The translations under genes were made by a program, and so were the position numbers. Of a stretch of DNA of 64,000 nucleotides, positions 16,298 to 24,416 are shown piece after piece. This stretch comes from UBA3792 sp045114775. GTDB lineage: Bacteria; Bacillota; Clostridia; Christensenellales; CAG-138. Location: contig JBGULC010000044.1 in the NCBI GenBank assembly GCA_045114775.1, forward strand, positions 124,001 to 188,000, in the 5' to 3' direction. The notes under the pieces are model-generated. The model was given only the letters and a program-made list of their open reading frames with translations, ran no database searches and was not told the DNA's origin. Position 1 is the stretch's first letter. Every line of letters begins with the position of its first letter.

Positions 16298-17485
16298 ATG
16301 ATCCGATTGCTTGCAAAATGGTTTATCCGTGAGAAAGAATCCGATCCGCCGGAGCGCGTGCGCAGCGCATACGGCGTTCTTTCCGGCTGCTTCGGGATCT
16401 TCCTGAACCTTGTGCTGTTCACGCTGAAGCTGGTATTTGGTCTGATCGCGCACGCGGTCTCCCTGCAGGCCGACGCGTTCAACAACCTCGGCGACGCGGG
16501 CTCCTCCCTGATCTCGCTCATCGGCTTCCGGCTCGCTTCAAAAAAACCGGACCGCGATCATCCGTACGGTCACGGGCGGATCGAGTATATCGCGGGCATG
16601 CTCGTTTCGATCGCGATCCTGCTCATGGGTTGGTCGCTTCTCAAAAACGCGCTTACGATCATTATACACGGCGGAGAGCCCGCCTATACGTCACATTTTT
16701 GGCCGTCCGTCGCCGTTATGTGCGCCGCGATCCTTGTGAAGCTGTACATGTTTCATTATAATCGCGCGCTCGGAAAGAAATACGACTCCCCCGCCCTGCG
16801 CGCCGTGGCGTTCGACAGCCTTTCCGACACCGTTGCCACAACTGCCGTCCTGCTCTCCGCGCTTGTCACGCACTTTTTCAAGCTTCCCGATTGGGTACGT
16901 CCCGACGCATGGTGCGGACTGTTGGTTTCTCTGTTCATCCTGTATACCGGATTGAAATCGATCCGCGAAACGGCTTCGCCGCTTTTGGGTCGCCGTCCTG
17001 ACCCCGCATTTGTGAAAGAGATCGCAGAAACGACCGTGTCCTTTGAGGGTATCGGCGGCGTGCATGATGTGATCGTACACGACTACGGTCCCGGCCGCGT
17101 ATTCGTTTCCCTGCACGCGGAGGTCCCTGCGGACGGTGATATCCGCGAAATCCACGAAATCATTGACAACGCGGAAAAGTACCTCTCCGAGCGGTTTCAC
17201 TGCAATGCGACGATCCATATCGACCCGATCATCACTCAGGACCCCGAAACTGCGCGATTGAAGAAATCGATGGAGACATATCTTCTTGCCGTCGATCCGC
17301 GGATCACGCTGCATGATTTCCATCTGATCCCAGGGCCGGAGGGCACGAGCCTTCTCTTTGACGTTGCGCTCCCCTACGATTACCGCGAACCCGAAGCAGA
17401 GCTGCTGTCCGGCATCGAAAACGCCGCAAAAGCGATCTCGCCGCGCCTGCATACGATCGTGGAGATCGACCGCGCCGAAGTCTGA
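16298..17485 (+). CDS. cation diffusion facilitator family transporter
   Basis: This 395-residue protein is a CDF exporter with six membrane segments in the first 220 residues and a C-terminal cytoplasmic domain. The metal-site residues are visible in SLQADAFNNLGDAGSS and the second signature DHPYGHGRIEYIAG. FDSLSDTVATTAV holds the second Asp pair. CDF proteins export Zn, Mn or Fe by proton exchange. The C-terminal domain is longer than usual, with what looks like an additional ferredoxin-like segment after residue 320. It is transcribed from its own promoter, divergently from nfeD. Confidence 0.92.
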   Translation: MIRLLAKWFIREKESDPPERVRSAYGVLSGCFGIFLNLVLFTLKLVFGLIAHAVSLQADAFNNLGDAGSSLISLIGFRLASKKPDRDHPYGHGRIEYIAGMLVSIAILLMGWSLLKNALTIIIHGGEPAYTSHFWPSVAVMCAAILVKLYMFHYNRALGKKYDSPALRAVAFDSLSDTVATTAVLLSALVTHFFKLPDWVRPDAWCGLLVSLFILYTGLKSIRETASPLLGRRPDPAFVKEIAETTVSFEGIGGVHDVIVHDYGPGRVFVSLHAEVPADGDIREIHEIIDNAEKYLSERFHCNATIHIDPIITQDPETARLKKSMETYLLAVDPRITLHDFHLIPGPEGTSLLFDVALPYDYREPEAELLSGIENAAKAISPRLHTIVEIDRAEV

Positions 17486-17494
17486 CGCGATCTA

Positions 17495-17523
17495 TGGACA
17501 AAGCCGTCGATCCATGGTATACT
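17495..17523 (+). promoter_or_regulatory. promoter of the glycosidase-like lipoprotein gene
   Basis: TGGACA (17495-17500), 17-base spacer, TATACT (17518-17523), ahead of the ATG at 17561. Confidence 0.75.
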
Positions 17524-17560
17524 GATATATCAATTTTTATCGGTTAAGGCACTCTGTAAT

Positions 17561-18682
17561 ATGAAAATAAAGATCCCGATCGGCATTCTGATCCTTGCTG
17601 CGCTCCTCGTGTGCGCTGTTTCCTGTACCGCCGCCGCTCCTGTCTCCTCTGTTTCGGAAGGCACTGCGGCGCCGACTGATCCCGCGACCGAGCCGCCCGT
17701 CATCGAGGACGAGACCGTGATCGCCGTTACGCCGGTCCCGACGCCGGAGCCTACGCCCACCCCTGCGCCTACACCGACGCCGGAGCCTACGCCCACCCCC
17801 GAACCTACACCGACGCCGGAGCCTACACCCACTCCCGAACCTACGCCTACGCCGACACCGGAAAAGATCGGCATTCTTTCCTATCAATATGCGGACCTGT
17901 TCGACGAAGAAGGTTCCGATACAGACGATACTCACCGCGACGCGTCGCAATTCATCACGCTGACACGTGTGGAAACAAAGGAACTGACCGGAAACTCCCT
18001 CGTATACTTTGTCGCGGATATATATATCCAGAACGTTGAGAGCCTCCGCCGCGGCATCGGCGGCGATTCCTATGCAAATCTCAAGTCTTCGTCGATCAAA
18101 AAGCTTTCCGAGTGCTACAATGCGATCGTTGCCATGTCCGGCGACTATACCGAAACGGAAGACAAAGCATACATCGTTCTGAACGGCGAGTTTATACACA
18201 GCAGCGGCAAATTCAACCGCGATCTGTGCGTCTTGTTCCGCGACGGCGAAATGAAGACCTTCTCGCCGTCCGACATCGATCCTGCATATTTGGAAGAACG
18301 CGGCGTCTGGCAGACATGGAATTTCGGTCCGATGCTGCTCGATGAGAACGGCGAACCGCTTGCAAAGTTCAACTCCCCGGATCATGTAGACGGGAAAAAT
18401 CCGCGTGCGGCGCTCGGCTACTTCGAGCCCGGTCACTACTGTTTCCTGGTTGCCGACGGTCGGCAGCGCGGCTATTCGATGGGTCTGACGTTTTCCGAGC
18501 TTGCCTCTCTGATGCATGATCTCGGCTGTGTTGCGGCCTACAATCTGGACGGCGGCATTTCCGCGCAGATGGCATGGCACGGCAAGCGTGTCAACAAGCC
18601 CGGCGGCGATCGTTCGCTGATCGACATCGTATACGTCGGCTATCCTGAGACCGACCTTGCAGCAGGAGGGATCGAACCGTGA
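17561..18682 (+). CDS. phosphodiester glycosidase (NAGPA) domain lipoprotein
   Basis: This 373-residue exported protein has a signal peptide ending in a probable lipobox (CAVSC, Cys20-region), a low-complexity linker of repeated PTPEPT units (about residues 58-100), and a C-terminal phosphodiester-glycosidase (NAGPA-like) domain. Domain marks include the late NLDGGISAQMAWHGK and SLIDIVYVG. Members cleave N-acetylglucosamine-1-phosphate type linkages or act on cell-surface glycans. The Thr-Pro linker probably spans the wall. It overlaps the PfkB kinase gene by 4 bases, so its product sugar could be phosphorylated by that kinase (inference). Confidence 0.87.
   Translation: MKIKIPIGILILAALLVCAVSCTAAAPVSSVSEGTAAPTDPATEPPVIEDETVIAVTPVPTPEPTPTPAPTPTPEPTPTPEPTPTPEPTPTPEPTPTPTPEKIGILSYQYADLFDEEGSDTDDTHRDASQFITLTRVETKELTGNSLVYFVADIYIQNVESLRRGIGGDSYANLKSSSIKKLSECYNAIVAMSGDYTETEDKAYIVLNGEFIHSSGKFNRDLCVLFRDGEMKTFSPSDIDPAYLEERGVWQTWNFGPMLLDENGEPLAKFNSPDHVDGKNPRAALGYFEPGHYCFLVADGRQRGYSMGLTFSELASLMHDLGCVAAYNLDGGISAQMAWHGKRVNKPGGDRSLIDIVYVGYPETDLAAGGIEP
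17733..17864 (+). repeat. in-frame PTPEPT-coding tandem repeat
   Basis: A run of 12-24 base units coding for Pro-Thr-Pro-Glu/Ala lies inside the lipoprotein gene. It forms the interdomain linker and is a plausible site of length variation by slippage. Confidence 0.8.
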
Positions 18683-19635
18683 AGCCTGTTCTCTGCCTCG
18701 GCGATATCTGCGCCGATCTCATCATCCCATACGCCGCCGCGCTGAAGGCGAAATCCGATCCCGCGGCGTACGCAAACGCGGACGTGCGTCCCGTCGAAGG
18801 CGGCAGCGTCGCCAACACTGCCTGCGCGATCGCGCGGCTGGGTCTGCCCGTTCTGTTCGCGGGAACGTGCGGGCAGGACGTCTACGGCCAGATGCTGAAG
18901 GACGGCCTTACCCGCGAGGGCGTCGATACCTCTCTTCTGCGAATGGAGCCGGACAAGCCGACGCAGCTTGTGCTGCTGGTGCTCAACGAGCAGGGCGACC
19001 GGACGGCGTTCGCGTGTCCCGCGCATCTCGGCTCGCAGCATTCGATCCTGCCCGGACAGATCCCGGACGATATCGAGGAGCGTATTTCGTGGCTGCATGT
19101 GACCGGCATGATGCTCAGGGAGGACCCCGCCGCCTCGACGCAGCTCGATCTGATGCGACGCTGCAAAAGCGCGGGCGTTCCCGTTTCCTTTGACGTTAAC
19201 GTACGCGTGGAGGCGCTGAAAAACGAGATCTTCACGAAAAACCTGATGCAGGCGAAGAGCCTTGCCGACGTGATTTTCGGCTCCTCGATCGACGAGATCC
19301 CGCTTCTTTCGGGCGAACGCGATCCGGAGCTTGCCGCGCGCAGGCTTGCCGGGACCGGCGCGGTCGTGATTTCACGCAGCGGCGAGCACGGCGCCGATCT
19401 CTATCACGGAACGACGCGCATCCACGCCCCGGCTTTCCCCGTCACCGTCGTCGATACGGTCGGCGCGGGCGACACGTTCGACGGCGCGTATATCTCGGCG
19501 ATCCTCTCCGGGTACAGCTACGAAGACGCGCTGACCGAGGCGAACGCCGCGGCAGCTTTCTGCGTGGCGCACAGCTCGGGGCGTGCCTCCCCCACGCGCG
19601 CCAAGCTCGACGCGTTCTTAGCGTCGGAACTGTAA
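18679..19635 (+). CDS. PfkB family carbohydrate kinase
   Basis: This 318-residue ribokinase-fold enzyme starts at GTG 18679, inside the previous stop, with AGGAGGG at 18664-18670. The N-terminal substrate lid contains VEGGSVANTACAIARLG. The PfkB signature DTVGAGDTFDGAYISA near residue 260 supplies the catalytic Asp. It would phosphorylate a sugar or nucleoside in the cytoplasm; the sequence alone does not fix which. Its coupling to the glycosidase-like lipoprotein points to a sugar released from the surface. A strong terminator follows. Confidence 0.9.
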   Translation: MKPVLCLGDICADLIIPYAAALKAKSDPAAYANADVRPVEGGSVANTACAIARLGLPVLFAGTCGQDVYGQMLKDGLTREGVDTSLLRMEPDKPTQLVLLVLNEQGDRTAFACPAHLGSQHSILPGQIPDDIEERISWLHVTGMMLREDPAASTQLDLMRRCKSAGVPVSFDVNVRVEALKNEIFTKNLMQAKSLADVIFGSSIDEIPLLSGERDPELAARRLAGTGAVVISRSGEHGADLYHGTTRIHAPAFPVTVVDTVGAGDTFDGAYISAILSGYSYEDALTEANAAAAFCVAHSSGRASPTRAKLDAFLASEL

Positions 19636-19651
19636 TATCTTTACTTCTTAC

Positions 19652-19682
19652 GGGACGCCGGGTTCGGCGTCCCTTTGTTTTT
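19652..19682 (+). terminator. rho-independent terminator
   Basis: GGGACGCC, loop GGGTTC, GGCGTCCC, then TTTGTTTTT. It ends the lipoprotein-PfkB transcript. Confidence 0.9.
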
Positions 19683-19710
19683 CGGAATTGTAAAATCTTG
19701 CCGCAGGCTG

Positions 19711-19758
19711 TTGACAAACCGTTCTAAGTGTGTTATTTATGTTAGTACAGTTAATACA
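19711..19758 (+). promoter_or_regulatory. promoter/operator region of the GntR-ABC operon
   Basis: A consensus -35 TTGACA (19711-19716) is followed by an AT-rich stretch without an obvious -10. It is built of tandem 9-base units beginning GTTA: GTTATTTAT, GTTAGTACA and GTTAATACA (19732-19758). The last two differ by one base. They overlap the expected -10 and start region, as expected for autoregulation by the GntR protein. Confidence 0.55.
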
Positions 19759-19772
19759 GAAAGGAGCACGGT

Positions 19773-20162
19773 ATGTTCACCATCGACAAACTGTCCCGAA
19801 CGCCGATCTACGAGCAGCTCATCGCGCAGTTTGAGTACGGGCTTTTGTCCGGCGAGATTGCACCGGACGGAAAGCTGCCGTCTGTACGCGAGCTTTCGCA
19901 GGAGCTTTCCGTCAACCCGAACACGCTGCAGCGCGCGTTCAATGAGATCGAAAGCCGCGGACTCTGTTACTCCGTGCCGGGCAGCGGGCGCTATATTGCC
20001 AAGGACGCGCTCTCCCGGCTGCGGTCCGGCGCCGGGCAGAAGCTTTCCGACCTGACGACACTCGCAAGAGAGCTCAGAACTCGCGGAATCCCCAAGGAAA
20101 CGCTGCTGCAGGCGATTGCATCGGCTTACGAAACGCCGGAAGAAAAGGAGATGAAACCATGA
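19773..20162 (+). CDS. GntR family (YtrA type) transcriptional regulator
   Basis: This 129-residue protein has an N-terminal winged-helix DNA-binding domain (PIYEQLIAQFEYGLLSGEIAPDG start, LPSVRELSQELSVNPNTLQRA recognition helix, given here as separate parts) and a short C-terminal dimerisation helix typical of the YtrA subfamily. YtrA regulators repress a linked ABC transporter. Here the ATPase gene overlaps its stop by 4 bases. The GTTA-type tandem units just upstream are a candidate operator. The inducer is not predictable, but cell-wall-active compounds are common for this class. Confidence 0.92.
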   Translation: MFTIDKLSRTPIYEQLIAQFEYGLLSGEIAPDGKLPSVRELSQELSVNPNTLQRAFNEIESRGLCYSVPGSGRYIAKDALSRLRSGAGQKLSDLTTLARELRTRGIPKETLLQAIASAYETPEEKEMKP

Positions 20163-21070
20163 TCGAAGCAATCAATATTACGAAACGATTTGAAGATACG
20201 GTCGCTTTGGACCGTTTGAACTGCAAGATCCCGGAGGGCTGCGTGTATGGGCTGGTCGGCTCGAATGGCTCCGGAAAATCGACGCTTTTGCGGCTGATCG
20301 CGGGGATCTACCGTCCCGAGGAAGGGACCGTGACGATCGACGGCGCGCCGGTCTACGATAACCCCGCGGTCAAAAGCCGGATCGCCTTTGTACCCGATGA
20401 GCTTTTCTTCCTTTCACACGCGAATCTTCTTCGCATGGAACAGCTTTACGCGTCGGTCTATGAGCGCTTCTCGCACGAATGCTTCCGCGATCTCGTCGCA
20501 CGGTTCGGGCTGAATCCGAACGCGAACATCGCGACGTTCTCGAAGGGCATGCGCCGGCAGGCGGCGACGATCCTTGCGCTCTCGTGCAAGGCGGACTTCA
20601 TTCTCTTCGACGAGACGTTCGATGGGCTCGACCCGGTCATGCGCAACCTCGTGAAGAATCTTCTCTACAACGAGGTCATGGAACGCAGGGCGACGGCGGT
20701 CGTCACAAGTCACTCGCTGCGCGAGCTTGAGGACACCTGCGACCAGCTTGCACTGCTGCACAAGGGCGGGATCATCTTCGAAAGCGACATCGACCACCTG
20801 AAAACCTCTCTGTTCAAGGTGCAGGTGGCGTTTGCCGACGCGTACGACCGGACGCGTTTTGCAGGCATCGACGCGCTTTCCTTTACGAAGCAGGGCAGCG
20901 TCGCTTCGCTGATCGTGCGCGGCGACCGCACCGAGACCGAGACGAAGATCCGGGCGATGGATCCGATGCTCTTTGAGATCCTTCCCCTCTCGCTCGAGGA
21001 GGTCTTTGTCTACGAGATGGGCCAGCGCGGCTATGAATTCTCCGAAGTGCTGAAGCAGGAGGTGCAGTAA
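20159..21070 (+). CDS. ABC transporter ATP-binding protein (YtrB-like)
   Basis: This 303-residue ATPase has Walker A GSNGSGKST (about residue 38), an ABC signature of the YtrB form (TFSKGMRRQ rather than LSGGQ), Walker B FILFDETFDGLDP and the switch His in TSHSLRELED. The last 80 residues form a C-terminal extension seen in exporters of this class. It is coupled to the GntR regulator upstream (4-base overlap) and lies 1 base before the permease gene, forming a three-gene operon. The exported or sensed substrate is unknown. Confidence 0.93.
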   Translation: MIEAINITKRFEDTVALDRLNCKIPEGCVYGLVGSNGSGKSTLLRLIAGIYRPEEGTVTIDGAPVYDNPAVKSRIAFVPDELFFLSHANLLRMEQLYASVYERFSHECFRDLVARFGLNPNANIATFSKGMRRQAATILALSCKADFILFDETFDGLDPVMRNLVKNLLYNEVMERRATAVVTSHSLRELEDTCDQLALLHKGGIIFESDIDHLKTSLFKVQVAFADAYDRTRFAGIDALSFTKQGSVASLIVRGDRTETETKIRAMDPMLFEILPLSLEEVFVYEMGQRGYEFSEVLKQEVQ

Positions 21071-21071
21071 G

Positions 21072-23162
21072 ATGAAGCGTTCCCTGATCCATCGCGGCTA
21101 TTTTCGCGAACTTTTCCGTCAGCTCCGCACCAGAGGCGTCGTTGCGGCGCTGATCCTGTTGTCCATCAACCTGATCGAGTTCGTTATCTTTCTCTCCGCC
21201 GATCCGTCGAGCCGTTTTGTCGATCCCGCAGGCGGCGGCGGTCTGTCATGGGCGATGCTGATCTTCCTGTATGTCGCGGGTCCTGTGTTTACCTTCGGCG
21301 CGTACCGGTGGCTTTTGCGTCGCGTGCAGAGCGACTTCTACCACGCGATCCCGCTGACGCGCACGCAGATCTACGCCACGACGTCCCTTGCCGTCTTCCT
21401 GTGGCTTGCGATCGGGCTGACCGTCTACGCCGTGACGCGCGCGCTGATCTATCTCGCGTTCGGGCTGGCGTTCAACTATCTGCTGTTTTTGTGCGTGTAC
21501 CTCAACATGCTCCTCTGCGCGATCACGATCCTCGGCGCGTTGTCGATCGGATGCGCGCTTTCCGGAACGCGGTTCGTTTCAATCTTTACCTCCGCGACGA
21601 TCCTGTTCTTCCCGCGGGAGGTGCTGTACGTTCTGAAGGCGATGATCGAGATCAACGCGCAGTCGTTCGTGCCGCTGTACGGACAGCCGTTCTTTACGAA
21701 TCCGTCGTTTAACATCTCCGCTTGGCCGCTTTACCCACTTCTGTACGGCATCGACTACGCGAACGTCCTTGCCATGCTCTATTCGCTGCTGTACGGCTTC
21801 CTGCTGCTGTTTCTCGGCGGCGTGCTCTTCAAGCGCCGCAAGTCCGAGCATGCCGGCGTTCCGTATACCTCGAAGCTGATGCAGGGCGTCGTGCGCGTCA
21901 TGGTCGGCTCGCAGGCAACGATGGGGCTCGGGATGCTGCTGAATCAGCACTTCTTCGGACAGAGCGATTACAACATCATCGATATGCCGGATTCGGCCGT
22001 GGTTCCGCTTGTCTGCATCTCGCTGATCACGTCCTTCGTGTTCTACTGTCTCTATGAGCTGATCTCTTCGAAGCGCATGAAAAACGTGCTGAAGGCGATG
22101 CCGTTCTATCCGATCTGCATCGCACTCGGCCTTGTGATGCTCTTTGTGCCGACGTGGATCGGGCTTGCGAAGCGCGATCAAAAGATCGACGCCGCGGACG
22201 TGAAGGGCTATACGGTCCGTTTGAACGAATCCACACTCGTGACGCCTTACTCGCTGCTATATGTCGGCAGTGAGAACACATACGCCGATCTGCTCACAGA
22301 GCAGTATACGTTCACGGACCGGGAAGAGATCGGATATCTTGCGCGGCAGTATAACGGCGATATGAACACATTCTCCGAATACTACTCGATGAAGTCCCCC
22401 TTAGCGGAACTGAAGGGCGCGGGGCTCAGCAGAAAATTCCTGCGCAGCGATCGGATCAGCATGAGAAGATTGCTCGACGACCAAGCGTTCCGGGAAGCGT
22501 TCTACGCCTATCCGAAGGGTACCGTATGGTACAGCGCAGACGGGCTCACGCAAGAGGAAGCAAAGGAGGTCGGCAAGGCGTTCCGGGAGGATTACGAAAA
22601 GCTCAGCAACGAACAGCGCGCGACGCTGATGACCAGTCGCAATGAGTATCTCGGCTATACGCCTGAGCCGAGCTTTACAAGTATGACGATCACGATTGCG
22701 GGATGCTGCGGGACGGAAAACTACGTCGAGACCTTCCGCATCACGGAGCTAACGCCGAATGCGGCGAAGCTGTACCTTTCCTATCGGAATGCAAAGTACG
22801 GCGAAGCGATGCAGAAGCAGCTCAAAGAAACCGTTGCATGGATGGAAAATCCCGATATGCAGACGTCGGAGCGCGGGAATTACTGGATCGGCGGCACCCG
22901 TCCGTACGAGCCGTGGAACGAATGGGAATACAGATGGGAATACGGCGAATCGCCTGCCGGTACAACGCCGAAGGATGCGTTCCCGGAGCAGTATGCGGTC
23001 CTGAAAGCGCTGTCCGAAGCGCCGCTTTCCGATGATCCCGAACACTGCGTGACGATCGACTTTTATCCGCAATACGGCAACTCCGAACGCTGTTATGCCG
23101 CCTTTGAAGCAGACGACGAACTGAAAGCCGCGATCCTTCTATACTTCACGCCGACGGCATAA
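21072..23162 (+). CDS. large ABC transporter permease with extracytoplasmic domain
   Basis: This 696-residue protein has about eight membrane segments in residues 18-365, followed by a roughly 320-residue hydrophilic C-terminal region after ALGLVMLFVPTWIGL. That part (with AKRDQKIDAADVKGYTVRL at its start) has no recognised motif and is probably outside the membrane. This form of permease accompanies YtrB-type ATPases in clostridial GntR-ABC operons. The soluble domain could bind a peptide or antibiotic. A hairpin follows at 23178. Confidence 0.8.
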   Translation: MKRSLIHRGYFRELFRQLRTRGVVAALILLSINLIEFVIFLSADPSSRFVDPAGGGGLSWAMLIFLYVAGPVFTFGAYRWLLRRVQSDFYHAIPLTRTQIYATTSLAVFLWLAIGLTVYAVTRALIYLAFGLAFNYLLFLCVYLNMLLCAITILGALSIGCALSGTRFVSIFTSATILFFPREVLYVLKAMIEINAQSFVPLYGQPFFTNPSFNISAWPLYPLLYGIDYANVLAMLYSLLYGFLLLFLGGVLFKRRKSEHAGVPYTSKLMQGVVRVMVGSQATMGLGMLLNQHFFGQSDYNIIDMPDSAVVPLVCISLITSFVFYCLYELISSKRMKNVLKAMPFYPICIALGLVMLFVPTWIGLAKRDQKIDAADVKGYTVRLNESTLVTPYSLLYVGSENTYADLLTEQYTFTDREEIGYLARQYNGDMNTFSEYYSMKSPLAELKGAGLSRKFLRSDRISMRRLLDDQAFREAFYAYPKGTVWYSADGLTQEEAKEVGKAFREDYEKLSNEQRATLMTSRNEYLGYTPEPSFTSMTITIAGCCGTENYVETFRITELTPNAAKLYLSYRNAKYGEAMQKQLKETVAWMENPDMQTSERGNYWIGGTRPYEPWNEWEYRWEYGESPAGTTPKDAFPEQYAVLKALSEAPLSDDPEHCVTIDFYPQYGNSERCYAAFEADDELKAAILLYFTPTA

Positions 23163-23177
23163 AACCGCATAAAAAAG

Positions 23178-23205
23178 AGGGCTTCCGCGAAAACGGAAGC
23201 CCTCA
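23178..23205. terminator. hairpin between the ABC permease and vanZ genes
   Basis: GAGGGCTTCCG, loop CGAAAA, CGGAAGCCCTC. The T-run lies on the minus-strand side (top-strand A at 23172-23177), while the plus side has only AGTTTAC. As a plus-strand terminator it is weak; as a minus-strand terminator it would be strong, although no minus gene ends here. Confidence 0.6.
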
Positions 23206-23220
23206 GTTTACGGAGGCAAT

Positions 23221-23727
23221 ATGGAAAACAAAAGAAATCAGGTCTTTACGACCGTGCTGCTGTGTATATACACATTGATTCTTGTGTGGATCGTCCTGCT
23301 CAAGATGTCTTCGATTTCGGACCTCAGGTATCTTTCCTGCCCGCGTACTGTCAACCTGATTCCGTTTCATTACGATACCGAGGTCAAAACGCACCTTAGC
23401 GAGATCATCCTGAACGTTTTCGTATTCGTTCCGTTTGGATTTTTGCTCGCGATGCTCGGCATCAAGGCATGGAAAGCGGTGTTGATCGGCTTTGCCGTAA
23501 GCTTCCTATTTGAAGCGCTGCAGTATGTTTTTGCAATCGGCGTGACGGACATCACGGATCTGATCACAAATACAACAGGCGCCGCGTTGGGCGCCTGCGG
23601 GTATCTTCTATTGTGTTTCATCTTCCGAAAACCGGACAAGCTGAACCGTGTGCTGAACATCCTTGCCTGCATCGGCATGGCGCTGTTTCTCAGCTTTGCC
23701 GCGTTCCTTCTGATTGCAAACCGGTAA
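23221..23727 (+). CDS. VanZ family protein
   Basis: This 168-residue membrane protein has about five hydrophobic segments and the VanZ core: NLIPFHYD, NVFVFVPFGFLLAML, SFLFEALQYVFAIGVTDITD and NTTGAALG. VanZ-like proteins are associated with teicoplanin tolerance or, more generally, have unknown envelope roles. The start at 23221 is preceded by ACGGAGG. It converges on the gene at 23729-24379, with only one base between the stops. Confidence 0.9.
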   Translation: MENKRNQVFTTVLLCIYTLILVWIVLLKMSSISDLRYLSCPRTVNLIPFHYDTEVKTHLSEIILNVFVFVPFGFLLAMLGIKAWKAVLIGFAVSFLFEALQYVFAIGVTDITDLITNTTGAALGACGYLLLCFIFRKPDKLNRVLNILACIGMALFLSFAAFLLIANR

Positions 23728-23728
23728 C

Positions 23729-24379
23729 TCAGCGCTCCGAACGCTTGCCGCGCGGACCCGCGAATGCAAGGAACAGGAGATACGCGCCGCCGAGCAGCGG
23801 AATCGCGGCGATGATGAAATACCGCGTCGAGGACACCTTCGGGGACGGGTCGATCTCCTCGGAGATCTCGTACAGATCGCGTATCCGGTCCTCGAACTTG
23901 AAATTATAGCGGCTGTTCTCGCCCTCCGGCGTATTACTGCTCTCCTCCTCCGTCTTCGGCCACGCGTAAACATAGACTTCCTTTGTGCTCTTTCGGAGCG
24001 CATGCGCGTTCTCGTCCGGCTCGATGAACACGTCGCCGGTAAAGACAAGATCGGCGTTCGATGCGGTGAGCTCGTCGAATTCGGTCTTCGTATCGACGCC
24101 GAGGTCGTAGCGAATGAGCCCGTACTGCGGATGGTTTGCGGTGAACACCACCGTGTAAGCCGCATCCTGCTCCTCATTCGGATCGGCCGGACGCGCGTTC
24201 TTGCTGTTCATATAGGCAAGCGTGCTGCCCTCGTCGTACGTCAGCGTTACGGCGCCGAGACTGACAAGCCCTTCCTTGATCGCGCTGTGCGAGCTCTGTT
24301 TCACGCCGACGATCACCAGCACGGCAGCCGCGATAAAACACAGTGCGGCAAGTATGATGAAAAACGTTCTTTTACGCAT
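23729..24379 (-). CDS. hypothetical membrane protein with large extracytoplasmic loop
   Basis: This 216-residue protein has an N-terminal membrane segment (residues 5-27), a mostly acidic soluble domain of about 150 residues (including YAWPKTEEESSNTPEGE) and a C-terminal membrane segment (about 187-207) ending in a basic tail. The topology puts the middle domain outside. No family is recognised. It lies 37 bases downstream of the mutS2 stop on the same strand and may be the last gene of that operon. It is convergent with vanZ. Confidence 0.7.
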   Translation of the reverse strand: MRKRTFFIILAALCFIAAAVLVIVGVKQSSHSAIKEGLVSLGAVTLTYDEGSTLAYMNSKNARPADPNEEQDAAYTVVFTANHPQYGLIRYDLGVDTKTEFDELTASNADLVFTGDVFIEPDENAHALRKSTKEVYVYAWPKTEEESSNTPEGENSRYNFKFEDRIRDLYEISEEIDPSPKVSSTRYFIIAAIPLLGGAYLLFLAFAGPRGKRSER

Positions 24380-24416
24380 GCTCCTGTCCTCCGTGCGGCA
24401 AAGCGCCGCATTTCCC

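Noticed and set aside
17733..17864. Tandem short repeats as a possible CRISPR or VNTR outside a gene
   Set aside because: The repeat is in frame and codes a normal Thr-Pro linker, with no unique spacers.
17530..17874. Minus-strand frame coding Gly-Val-Gly-Ser repeats
   Set aside because: It is the reverse complement of the PTPEPT linker of the lipoprotein gene, not a silk- or elastin-like protein.
20159..21070. The non-standard ABC signature TFSKGMRRQ as a sign of an inactive ATPase
   Set aside because: FSKGM-type signatures are usual in the YtrB/BcrA-like group; the Walker boxes and switch His are intact.
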